Positions 30,857-39,423 of a stretch of DNA of 45,315 nucleotides are shown here, one piece after another. A program made the position numbers and the translations under genes. The DNA lies in the NCBI GenBank assembly GCA_018813815.1, contig JAHJAY010000019.1, positions 1 to 45,315 of the forward strand, read 5' to 3'. Origin of the DNA: Patescibacteria group bacterium (GTDB lineage: Bacteria; Patescibacteriota; Microgenomatia; UBA1400; JAHJAY01). Numbering within the stretch: the first letter of the stretch is position 1; each line of letters starts with the position of its first letter. The notes under the pieces were generated by a model. That model was not told where the DNA came from. It made no database searches and worked only from the letters and a program-made list of their open reading frames with translations.

Positions 30857-33352
30857 GTGCTAAAATTACCTAAAGTGGTTAGTTTTAAGAAAATATTTCT
30901 AAGTGTGCTGGGGTTGTTTTTGACAATTTTTTTATGGCAGTTTAATATTGGAAAAATTGTCAAAGCTCAAAACAGTGATGAAGTTTTTCATCCGGAAACA
31001 AATACAAGTTCGGCAACCAATCTTAATCCAACCTATTTGCCTTTTTTATTTGTTGATGATTGGCAAATGGAATCAAGTTGGGATAGAACCGGTGGTAATG
31101 ATGATGACAGCAAGGCTGCTTTTTCCAAAGAGGGAGACAAGTGGGTTTTAATAAATAAAGAGGATGTTTCTGGAATGATTACGCGGATTTGGATGGCTCA
31201 CCCAATTGCTTATGATCCAGCCGGAGGTGAGATAGCTAAGTTAGAAATTTATACTGACTGGAGCGGGCCGCCATTAATTCTTGATTTCAACCAAAAAACC
31301 ATTGACAATATTCCTCCCTTTTCCCACCCATTATTAACCGATGGGTTATATTCAAGTGGGGGTTTAATATCTTATAGCCCGATTGTTTTTAATGGGCGCT
31401 TAAAGATATTATCTGAGTCATTAGACCCTGAGAGGTTAGCTTATTTTCAAATTAATTATACTACGGCTTCTGAACAAACTTCTGATAATAATGAAGTTAG
31501 CGAATTGGTTTCTTTATGGAAACCTTCAAATATGGGTCAGTTGACTGATGTTCTTTCTGCCGGTGAAATTGATTTTACTGACGCTATAGATACAGTGAGC
31601 GAGGTTAGTTTGTTGCCAGAAAACAAAACAATGGTTTTTTCAGATTCGGGAAAAGGAGTGATCACTAAAATTGCTTTTCCTGCTGATAAAATAGAAGCTT
31701 ATTTGGATAATTTGTCTTTAAAGGTGAATTATCCGGGTTTGACAAATGTGGCAGTTAATTTACCCTTAAGTTTAGCCTTTATGCCACGAGAAGCTGATTA
31801 TATTTCTGATTTACCGCCTGATAATGATATTGATGCTCATGTTTTTAGCCCTACCGGTAAGGAAATTGTGATTAAAAATAATACAGTTTGGGTGCGAGAG
31901 CCGTTTAGAGAAAACTATCAAGATGTTGGTAAATTGAAAAACTGGTATCGAGCTAGTCTGGCAGTTTGGTTGTCGGGTAGTGGCGATTTGCCGCCATCAG
32001 ATAACTTAGATACTTATTCAATCCAGCCCGATGGATCAGAGACAGTGATCAAAGGTGATCGATACTGGTGGAGAAAAGATGTTTATTCACCCTGGGGAAC
32101 TGGTTTATTGGCAAGTATTTGGACAGGGGCTTCTCTAAATGGTTATCCTTTACCTCATAATAATATTGATAGCCATGCATTTGATTTAAACGGTAATGAA
32201 ACGATTATTTCCGGTCTAAGATATTGGTATTCTCAAGCAGGAGAAAATACCTGGTGGAGTGGTACGCTTGAAGAAGCCTGGGATTTACCTCTTGATAAAG
32301 TGGATGGTCATTCATTTTCATCAATGGGCGAAACAGTTATTTCTGGAAATATTTTTTGGTTCAGGGTAAATCCCCAAACTGAATGGTTTCAAGGTAATTT
32401 AACCAATGCTTGGCGGGATGAGAGCAAATTTTATCGAGGTTCTTTATTTTTTGGTTATGATCCGGTGGCTAGCGAGTATTATTTTACCTGGCCTATGCCT
32501 TTTTGGAATGGTATTGAAATTAGTTTGGAAAATAATGGGTCTAATATGGTTAATGCAGAAACTCGGATAAGCTGGACAAGGCAAAGTTATGAAGAGGCGC
32601 AAGCCGGCTATTTAAATATTACTTATGTTGATGAGCAAGAAAGTGAACAAAATTTAATGTTTAAAGCCGCTCATTTAAATGGCAGGGGTAAGTTTGTTGG
32701 AGTAATTGTTTCAGCTGATGGAACTTCTGACCCGCAGTACAATCGGACTTTTTTAGAAGGTGATGAAAAAATTAGTGTTGATGGAGTAATTATTGGTAAT
32801 GGGACCGGTTTGGAGGATTTTTTTGGGGGCGGATGGTATTTTATTCATGGTCCGTTTTATTTGCCGACCCATGGGGCAATGAGATCGCCCTCCGGTCGTT
32901 TACAATCAGTGATTCCAGACAACATTAACAGGCTTGGTATGATTAATCTTAATGATGATCAAGAGACCATAATGTATCGGCATTTTTTAAATGATGCGAT
33001 TAATTTTCAACAAGAATTTGATCTGCAGTTTGAATTTGGGCCCTATCCTGGTGAGCGTTTAGCAAAAGGTTACTCGACCAATTTTAAAGCGGCCGGTGTT
33101 TCTTATTTGTCTGCTCCGGCCTTTTTTTGTTCTACCTGTTCTGTTAATCCGCCTAAATCGTTGGGTAATGCTAATTGTGATGAAATAGTTAATGGTTTGG
33201 ATTTTGGACAATGGCGTTCGATTTTTCAGAAAGTTGGAGTGGTTTCTGAACCGGAAAAAGCCGAAGTAGATTTTAACTGCCAAGAGGATCAGGAAAGCCA
33301 CATAATTGATGCAGTTGATTTTAAAATTATGGTAAGTAATTATTTTAAGTGA
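30857..33352 (+). CDS. Secreted DUF2961/GH172-like protein with inserted hemopexin-like repeats and a dockerin-like C-terminus
   Basis: Signal/TM N-term; GMITRIWMAHP...KLEIYTDW and FLEGDEKISVDGVIIGNGTGLEDFFGGGWYF resemble DUF2961. Start could be GTG 30857 or GTG 30875. Confidence 0.7.
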   Translation: MLKLPKVVSFKKIFLSVLGLFLTIFLWQFNIGKIVKAQNSDEVFHPETNTSSATNLNPTYLPFLFVDDWQMESSWDRTGGNDDDSKAAFSKEGDKWVLINKEDVSGMITRIWMAHPIAYDPAGGEIAKLEIYTDWSGPPLILDFNQKTIDNIPPFSHPLLTDGLYSSGGLISYSPIVFNGRLKILSESLDPERLAYFQINYTTASEQTSDNNEVSELVSLWKPSNMGQLTDVLSAGEIDFTDAIDTVSEVSLLPENKTMVFSDSGKGVITKIAFPADKIEAYLDNLSLKVNYPGLTNVAVNLPLSLAFMPREADYISDLPPDNDIDAHVFSPTGKEIVIKNNTVWVREPFRENYQDVGKLKNWYRASLAVWLSGSGDLPPSDNLDTYSIQPDGSETVIKGDRYWWRKDVYSPWGTGLLASIWTGASLNGYPLPHNNIDSHAFDLNGNETIISGLRYWYSQAGENTWWSGTLEEAWDLPLDKVDGHSFSSMGETVISGNIFWFRVNPQTEWFQGNLTNAWRDESKFYRGSLFFGYDPVASEYYFTWPMPFWNGIEISLENNGSNMVNAETRISWTRQSYEEAQAGYLNITYVDEQESEQNLMFKAAHLNGRGKFVGVIVSADGTSDPQYNRTFLEGDEKISVDGVIIGNGTGLEDFFGGGWYFIHGPFYLPTHGAMRSPSGRLQSVIPDNINRLGMINLNDDQETIMYRHFLNDAINFQQEFDLQFEFGPYPGERLAKGYSTNFKAAGVSYLSAPAFFCSTCSVNPPKSLGNANCDEIVNGLDFGQWRSIFQKVGVVSEPEKAEVDFNCQEDQESHIIDAVDFKIMVSNYFK

Positions 33353-33353
33353 G

Positions 33354-34424
33354 ATGAAAAAAATTGCCGTAGGTTTAAGCGGGGGAGTTGATTCGGCTTT
33401 AGCGGCGGCTCTACTCAAAGAGCAGGGCTATGATTTGCTGGGGATTCATATTCATCTTTGGAGTGAGCGGAATTGCAATCGTTGTTGCGGTAATAAACTT
33501 TTAACAGCTGCTCGACAGACCGCTGAGCTATTAGGCATACCTTTTTATGAAATTGACTTGAAAAAGGAATTTAAAGCTAAAGTAGTCGATAATTTTATAA
33601 AAGAGTATAGGTTGGGAAGAACGCCTAATCCTTGCATTTTGTGCAATAAATTTATCCGTTTTGGCCAGCTTTTAGAAATTGTAAATAAGCGCTTTGGTTG
33701 TGACTATTTGGCTACTGGTCATTATGCCCGGATTGTAAAAACATCTTGCAAGCGGAGTTATCATTTGTTAAGAGCTAAAGATTTATCTAAAGACCAAAGC
33801 TATTTTCTTTATTCTTTAGATCAAAAGCAACTTTCTCAATTAATTTTTCCTCTTGGTGAGTGGCACAAAGAAAAAGTCTGGCAGGAGGCTAAAAAAAGAC
33901 AGTTGCCGGCGGCTGAATCTCCGGAAAGCTTTGACCTTTGTTTTACTGATAATTTGGAGAATTTTTTGCAGCGCCAGTTAAAACCCAAGCCGGGAGAGGT
34001 GATAGTTCAGGCAGGAGAAGTTATTGGTCAGCATAAGGGTTTGCCTTTTTATACTTTTGGTCAAAGTGGCGGTTGGCAATGGTTGCCTCAGGCGCAAAAA
34101 AAACTCAGTCAAACAGGCAAGTTACCCAAATTTTATGTCGTCGCCAAAGATATGAAGAAAAACCAGTTAATAGTGGGGGGCAAAATAACAGCAAGTAGTA
34201 AAGTATTTAGTATTAGGGAGTTACTGATTACTGATTACTGTTTACCAACTACTAAATTATTTGTAAAAATTCGCAACACCGGGAAACTGTTGCCTTGTCA
34301 GTTAAAAGACAACCAGGTGATTTTAGACAAGCCGGCGTTTGCTGTTGCTCCCGGCCAGTCAGCGGGTTTTTACCGCAAATTTAAAGACGATTATGAAGTT
34401 ATTGGCGGAGGGATAATTAATTAA
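33354..34424 (+). CDS. mnmA: tRNA-specific 2-thiouridylase MnmA
   Basis: KKIAVGLSGGVDSALAAALL (PP-loop); GRTPNPCILCNKFIRFG; YLATGHYARI; SFDLCFTDNLENFL. Confidence 0.95.
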   Translation: MKKIAVGLSGGVDSALAAALLKEQGYDLLGIHIHLWSERNCNRCCGNKLLTAARQTAELLGIPFYEIDLKKEFKAKVVDNFIKEYRLGRTPNPCILCNKFIRFGQLLEIVNKRFGCDYLATGHYARIVKTSCKRSYHLLRAKDLSKDQSYFLYSLDQKQLSQLIFPLGEWHKEKVWQEAKKRQLPAAESPESFDLCFTDNLENFLQRQLKPKPGEVIVQAGEVIGQHKGLPFYTFGQSGGWQWLPQAQKKLSQTGKLPKFYVVAKDMKKNQLIVGGKITASSKVFSIRELLITDYCLPTTKLFVKIRNTGKLLPCQLKDNQVILDKPAFAVAPGQSAGFYRKFKDDYEVIGGGIIN

Positions 34425-34429
34425 AGCAA

Positions 34430-35395
34430 TCAAAGATTTAAAGTCAAATCAGCAAATTTTTGGCAATAGGTGTAATCAGGAAAAGGAACAAGCGAGCTAT
34501 CTAAAAAACCGCCGATCGCCCGGGCGGACAGAATAGTTTTAAGTTTTTTCCGACTATAACCAAGCTTCAATAAGATATTAATGATTTTTTCTGCCAGATC
34601 GGGTTTTTCCAAAACACTGAATACCCGCTGGATGAAATAACCAATATCATAATATTCTACTCCGTTGCTTAAAGCATGTTCAGCATCAATTAGGCCCAAG
34701 CGATTGTTCGGCAGTTGGAATATATGCCAAGGAGCAAAATCGCCGTGGCGGGTTTTTTTAGCTAAGAGGCTGGAATTTTGTTTTACTAAGACCAATAGAG
34801 GTTCGAGCGGATATTTTTCAATAATTGATATTGGGATGGCTTTATACCAGCTTTGCGTTTTAGCCATAAACCATTGTTGGTGATCGGCGGCTTGAATATC
34901 TTCGCGGCTGACAATATTTTTTAAGTTTAAATTGGCAATTAACTGACTGAACTTAATAATCGGAGAGAGATTTTTTGCCATCAATTTGGCAAAAACATTT
35001 TTGCTTCGAACTGAAGCTAACAGCGGACCGGAAAAAACATCAGTTATTAAATAAAAAAGACTGGTTTGGTAATAGCCCTGATCAAAGACCTGCGGCACCC
35101 AAAAAAGCGATTCTTTTCTAGGGATAAGTTGATTAAATTGCTGGTTCCAATCAGCCTCAATTTCCGTTAAAACACTGATGCCTGGTGTAGTAGCCAGCTT
35201 AAGAAAATATTTTTGTCCGTCTTTTGTCAGGATGCCGGCAACATGCCGGCCCGGATAGTTTAAACTTTGAATTTGATAACCTTTGGCAGAAAAAAAAGTC
35301 GCGATTGGTTTAAAATTCAAGTTTTTTCCAAGACGATAGTCCAAAAGTTGACCATTTTTTCTTAACTGAAAAGCTTTAAAGTCAGCTGAATTCAT
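34430..35395 (-). CDS. Aminoglycoside phosphotransferase-like kinase family protein
   Basis: RHGDFAPWHIFQLPNNRLGLIDAEHALSNGVEYYDIGYF (catalytic loop and metal-binding motif). Confidence 0.65.
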   Translation of the reverse strand: MNSADFKAFQLRKNGQLLDYRLGKNLNFKPIATFFSAKGYQIQSLNYPGRHVAGILTKDGQKYFLKLATTPGISVLTEIEADWNQQFNQLIPRKESLFWVPQVFDQGYYQTSLFYLITDVFSGPLLASVRSKNVFAKLMAKNLSPIIKFSQLIANLNLKNIVSREDIQAADHQQWFMAKTQSWYKAIPISIIEKYPLEPLLVLVKQNSSLLAKKTRHGDFAPWHIFQLPNNRLGLIDAEHALSNGVEYYDIGYFIQRVFSVLEKPDLAEKIINILLKLGYSRKKLKTILSARAIGGFLDSSLVPFPDYTYCQKFADLTLNL

Positions 35396-35402
35396 TGTAG
35401 AT

Positions 35403-35446
35403 ATTTTGCGGTTTTAGTTGACTTTTGTCAACGGAGCAGGGTATTA
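35403..35446. promoter_or_regulatory. Overlapping divergent promoters with back-to-back -35 boxes
   Basis: Minus: TTGACA-N17-CAAAAT-7nt-ATG(35395). Plus: TTGACT(35418-35423)-N17/18-GTATTAC-6/7nt-ATG(35454). Confidence 0.5.
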
Positions 35447-35453
35447 CTTAATA

Positions 35454-36104
35454 ATGAACAATCAATTCAAAGATATTAAAGTTTTAGTTTGGGATCTTGA
35501 CGGCACTCTTTATAAAAACACGCTGACATTAAGCGGGGCGATTCATGCTAATGCTATCAAGGCAGTTAAAAAAGCCAATTCGCTTTCTGATGAAGAAGCG
35601 GAGCAATTATTTCAGCAAACTTACAAACAGTTAGCCAGCTCAACTCAAACCATGATTCACTGCGGCGTTGATCGGGCTTATGCTTTGTCAGGCAAATGGT
35701 ATGCTGAGGTTCAGTTAAAACACTTACAGCACAACCAGCGCTTAATTAATATGTTTGACCGGCTTAAGCCTTGGCGGCATATTATTAACACTAATGGCGC
35801 TAACCTAGTTACTCAAAAAAAACTGCGCTTATTGGGTTTATCTGCAGACATTTTTGCCAAGATTTTTACTAATGCGGATATGTTTGGCAAGTTAAAACCT
35901 GACTTAATGCCGTTTAAAGCCATGCTTGATTACACCGGCTTGTCGGCTGAACAGCATTTAATGATTGGCGACCGGCCGGAAACCGATTTATTGCCTGCCA
36001 AAAAGCTCGGCATGAAAACATGTCTGGTTTGGGGTGAGTCAGCTGAGGCGGATGTGAGCGTAAAAACAGTTTATGAGGTTAGCGATTTACTTATGGCAGA
36101 TTGA
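35454..36104 (+). CDS. HAD-superfamily hydrolase (phosphatase)
   Basis: VLVWDLDGTLYKNT motif I; INTNGA motif II; MIGDRPETDLLPAKKLGMKT motif IV. Start refined from 35418. Confidence 0.85.
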   Translation: MNNQFKDIKVLVWDLDGTLYKNTLTLSGAIHANAIKAVKKANSLSDEEAEQLFQQTYKQLASSTQTMIHCGVDRAYALSGKWYAEVQLKHLQHNQRLINMFDRLKPWRHIINTNGANLVTQKKLRLLGLSADIFAKIFTNADMFGKLKPDLMPFKAMLDYTGLSAEQHLMIGDRPETDLLPAKKLGMKTCLVWGESAEADVSVKTVYEVSDLLMAD

Positions 36105-37104
36105 GAAGCTGGTGCGTAGTTTCAGCCATAGCTTCCGGACCAGCACTTTTATTAATAAAGCCCTGGGCGCCTGTTTTTCGGTATGTATCTTCGTAGTCAG
36201 CGGGATTGTCGTCAGGATCTAAATCACTCATGCCAATAATTATTGCCGGTGGAATTCCTAATTGTTGTTCAAGTTCGCGAATGGCAGTAGTACATTTATA
36301 GCCACTAAAATAGGTTGAATCCAAATCTAGGGCAGTGTCAGTATAAATAAGGTCATAGGTTTGACCACCTCTGAGGGCATTTAAAAAACTTTCGCAGGTT
36401 GGATAATGATGAAGATTTTTGCTTGCAAAAGATAGTAGAGTTTTAAGCCATTCCATTCTTGTTTCTGCAAAATCCTGATTGTCTTCAATAAAAGCGACTC
36501 TCATTTGTTGAGGGTCGCGGGCTTCGCCGCCGCGTTCCTGCGCTTGAGTGTTTTCAATTTCTTGTTGTAAAGCATTAACATCATCAACTATGTAGACCGC
36601 CCGGATTACTGGATACCTTGAACGGTCAATTGTTTGCCAGCCAAGAAATTCACCATCCTGCATAATCGGAATCTGCCAGGGGCCTTGAATTTGATCTTGA
36701 ATACCACCGGTGGCTCCAGAAAAAATAGCTTCTGCCGGCATTAATACACCTTGAAATAAAATCTGGCCTATCTGACTGCCAGCCGCATAAACAGCTAAAG
36801 CAGCTTCAGAGATGGCTGGAATTAGAGAATTTAAATCAGTTACCAATCTGTCTAAGGGCAATTGAGCTTCTAATTGATAATAAGTATATGCTTGTCCCAA
36901 TCTCGCGGTTTCACTCATTAACACCATGCCGTCTACGCCTTCAACTTGCTCAAATACCCAACCCGGGGGAAGTTCAGTAGCGCTGGCCTGTTCAATTGGT
37001 TGAGGCTTACTGCAGCCAGAAAGCAACACAGAAGCTACAAGTAAATTTAGACCAAGGGCTACGGTCAGCCCAGCCCTGCCAATGTTTCGTCCAAAATCTT
37101 TCAT
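36091..37104 (-). CDS. Lipoprotein with C-terminal response-regulator receiver (REC)-like domain
   Basis: N-term hydrophobic stretch plus lipobox LLSGC; C-term MRVAFIEDNQDF...YDLIYTDTALD...IIIGMSD...GAQGFINKSAGPEAM has REC landmarks ED, D, S, K. Confidence 0.65.
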   Translation of the reverse strand: MKDFGRNIGRAGLTVALGLNLLVASVLLSGCSKPQPIEQASATELPPGWVFEQVEGVDGMVLMSETARLGQAYTYYQLEAQLPLDRLVTDLNSLIPAISEAALAVYAAGSQIGQILFQGVLMPAEAIFSGATGGIQDQIQGPWQIPIMQDGEFLGWQTIDRSRYPVIRAVYIVDDVNALQQEIENTQAQERGGEARDPQQMRVAFIEDNQDFAETRMEWLKTLLSFASKNLHHYPTCESFLNALRGGQTYDLIYTDTALDLDSTYFSGYKCTTAIRELEQQLGIPPAIIIGMSDLDPDDNPADYEDTYRKTGAQGFINKSAGPEAMAETTHQLLNLP

Positions 37105-37162
37105 TGCTTGCTACTTTAGAAGATGTTTATCCGCCCTGCTTGATGTTCTAACTGACATAAAT

Positions 37163-37191
37163 TTGTCAGCCTGACAGAAAAATGATAGAAT
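37163..37191 (+). promoter_or_regulatory. Promoter TTGTCA-N17-TAGAAT for the wHTH gene
   Basis: -35 at 37163-37168, -10 at 37186-37191 (TGaTAGAAT extended -10). Confidence 0.5.
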
Positions 37192-37223
37192 CGTTCATCC
37201 TGCCCAAAAGAGCAGGATTTTTT

Positions 37224-38348
37224 ATGAGCAAATTATTACCGCCAATTACGCCAGAGAGTTTTGAGAAAATGGTTAGCCAATGGGCGCGAATCGTTAAGTA
37301 CCGCGAGTCAGGGAGTATTTATTATTATTCTAAATCCGGACTACTTTACCGCTTGCGTCAGTTGTTTGCGGATGAAAAACTTTACAGCAAATACTTTGGT
37401 GGGAAAAAGATTCAAATTGTTGATTTAGAATCTGTGCTTATCGAAGATCAGGAAGACGTTGTGAGAGTTTTTGAAAAATCCAAATCAAATATTTTTTTTA
37501 TTTTGGCGGCTGATAAAATTTGGCGCGAACAACAAAACAAGCTATTGGATTATTTAGCTAACCTGGGAATTAATTTCAACATCTCCTTTTTATTATTTTT
37601 TCAAGCTGATTTTAACCATCCGGATATTGAGTCAATTTTTCAAACTAAAAATCTTTTTTTACAAAACTTGGTTTTTCATCCTTTGCCATCAAAAAAAGAC
37701 GGTCGCCAGCTTATTAGATATTTAGAAAATAAATGGCAGGTAAAAATTGATCAAAAAACCCAACAAATCATTGTTGATCAATGTGGTGGCTATCTTTGGT
37801 TGATTAAAGAAGCTGTTCGTTATTGGCGGGATAACAACCAGCTGTCTTTTGACCACGAAGATATGAACTTACGGCTTCAATTAATTTGGAAATACTTGTT
37901 GGATTCAGAAAAACAGGTTTTAGAAAAAGTAGTTTTAGGTAATAAAGATTTTAATTCTCTAGAAAAACACAGCTTTGAATTTTTACAAAAAACCGACTGG
38001 TTGCCGCTTTGGCCGCTTTTGGAAAAATTTATTCACCATCAACTTAAAAAAATTGATTTAAGAGTAACTGAAAACGGGCAGATTGTTTTAAAAGAAGTTT
38101 TGATAGACAGAATGTTTTCACCTAAAGAACGGCGAGTTTTAAAGTTTTTATTAAGTAAAAAAGACCGTTTGGTTTCCCGGGACGAAATAGCTCAAGCTGT
38201 TTTGGGTAATCAGTGGGAGAATAATTATTCTGATTGGGCAATTGACCAGACGATATCACGTTTACGCAAGAAATTAGCTGGTTTAAGTATTTCTCCGAAA
38301 ATTATCAAAACTATTCGTGGCAAAGGCCTTGTTTTTAAAGAAGGCTAA
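37224..38348 (+). CDS. Winged-helix (OmpR/PhoB-type) transcriptional regulator with a divergent ATPase-like N-terminal region
   Basis: C-term FSPKERRVLKFLLSKKDRLVSRDEIAQAVLG...SDWAIDQTISRLRKKL...IKTIRGKGLVFK matches the Trans_reg_C pattern. Start refined from 37182. Confidence 0.75.
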   Translation: MSKLLPPITPESFEKMVSQWARIVKYRESGSIYYYSKSGLLYRLRQLFADEKLYSKYFGGKKIQIVDLESVLIEDQEDVVRVFEKSKSNIFFILAADKIWREQQNKLLDYLANLGINFNISFLLFFQADFNHPDIESIFQTKNLFLQNLVFHPLPSKKDGRQLIRYLENKWQVKIDQKTQQIIVDQCGGYLWLIKEAVRYWRDNNQLSFDHEDMNLRLQLIWKYLLDSEKQVLEKVVLGNKDFNSLEKHSFEFLQKTDWLPLWPLLEKFIHHQLKKIDLRVTENGQIVLKEVLIDRMFSPKERRVLKFLLSKKDRLVSRDEIAQAVLGNQWENNYSDWAIDQTISRLRKKLAGLSISPKIIKTIRGKGLVFKEG

Positions 38349-38350
38349 AT

Positions 38351-39322
38351 ATGTTAGAGCGCAATGTTTTAAAGGAGGGAATTTTTTGGCAAGGTAGTTT
38401 TGCCCAAGCCATGCGGCAGGAAGAGGTTTTTCCAAAAGCTTCAGAAAAAGTGCTTGATTTGGTAGAAGGTTTATTAGTTAGCTGTGCTAGATTTTGGTGG
38501 CCGGTTTACAAAGATGGATCAATAGCGATAATAAGGGGCAGTGTGGTTAAAAATTTGATCAGGCCGTCAGAGGTTGGACCAAAATTGCCGGCCATGTTTC
38601 AGGCTTTTTACGACGGTTTAGATCCAGATTCGCTGGTTCAGAATCCGATTTGGCAAGAAGCTTTGGAAGAGGGAATAAAGGGTCAGGACTTAGACGTTCG
38701 CTTTCTTTTTCAACCAGGTAGAAACTTCAACAATATGGCTCGAGTATTTATTGATCGCTTGGGTTTGCCGGATATTGAAGGAAAAAAAGCAGTTTGGGAA
38801 TTGGAAAACATTACCATTAAACTGCAAGAAAATACAATTCCTGTTAAAGGGGGTAAAGAGAGACACAACTGGAAAGTTGAATTTTGGGAGCGCGATCAAG
38901 GGGAAGAAAAGTTAACTTTTTGGTTAGATATCGGCGAGCAGGCTTTTTGGGATTATGATAATGATGCGCGCTTAGGTTATGCTGCTACTTATCATGATTT
39001 AATGATGATTCTGGGGCTTACTTTGAATACAAACAATAGCTTGCTTTTGCAAATTGATCAATTGACGGCAGATGTTTTTAATACAAAGGATCGTCCCATG
39101 TCTAGTCTTACATCTGTTGGAATCCTATCCTGTTTAAGAGTTTTGGTTGGTCACTATCTTTGGGGAGTTCACGTAGATGATTATTTCTGGCAATTAGCGG
39201 GACGTTTTTTAACTGAATTTTCTTTGGGAAGAGAAGCTGAACATTTAAAATATCTTTTATTGTTGCACTTTTTAGATCCGGATAAGTTTGACGATCCAGA
39301 CAATTATGTTCCAATTAATTAA
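38351..39322 (+). CDS. Hypothetical protein
   Basis: 323-aa ORF directly after the wHTH gene (2-nt gap); family not recognised. Confidence 0.6.
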   Translation: MLERNVLKEGIFWQGSFAQAMRQEEVFPKASEKVLDLVEGLLVSCARFWWPVYKDGSIAIIRGSVVKNLIRPSEVGPKLPAMFQAFYDGLDPDSLVQNPIWQEALEEGIKGQDLDVRFLFQPGRNFNNMARVFIDRLGLPDIEGKKAVWELENITIKLQENTIPVKGGKERHNWKVEFWERDQGEEKLTFWLDIGEQAFWDYDNDARLGYAATYHDLMMILGLTLNTNNSLLLQIDQLTADVFNTKDRPMSSLTSVGILSCLRVLVGHYLWGVHVDDYFWQLAGRFLTEFSLGREAEHLKYLLLLHFLDPDKFDDPDNYVPIN

Positions 39323-39326
39323 TTTG

Positions 39327-39335
39327 TGTTAAAAT
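39327..39335 (+). promoter_or_regulatory. Extended -10 (TGtTAAAAT) of the tRNA-Ile promoter
   Basis: TGTTAAAAT ends 10 nt before the tRNA 5' end. Confidence 0.45.
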
Positions 39336-39345
39336 CGTTGATGTT

Positions 39346-39419
39346 GGGCCCGTAGCTCAGTTGGTTAGAGCGCAGTCCTGATAAGACTGAGGTCCTTGGT
39401 TCGACCCCAAGCGGGCCCA
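39346..39419 (+). tRNA. tRNA-Ile (anticodon GAT), 3' CCA not encoded
   Basis: GGGCCCG/CGGGCCC acceptor stem, D-arm TAGCTCAGTTGGTTAGAGC, anticodon loop CTGATAA, TTCGACC T-loop. Confidence 0.96.
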
Positions 39420-39423
39420 CCCG

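Noticed and set aside
33059-33418. 119-aa minus-strand ORF covering the end of the GH172-like gene and the start of mnmA
   Set aside because: Antisense to two supported genes with no recognisable domain or SD.
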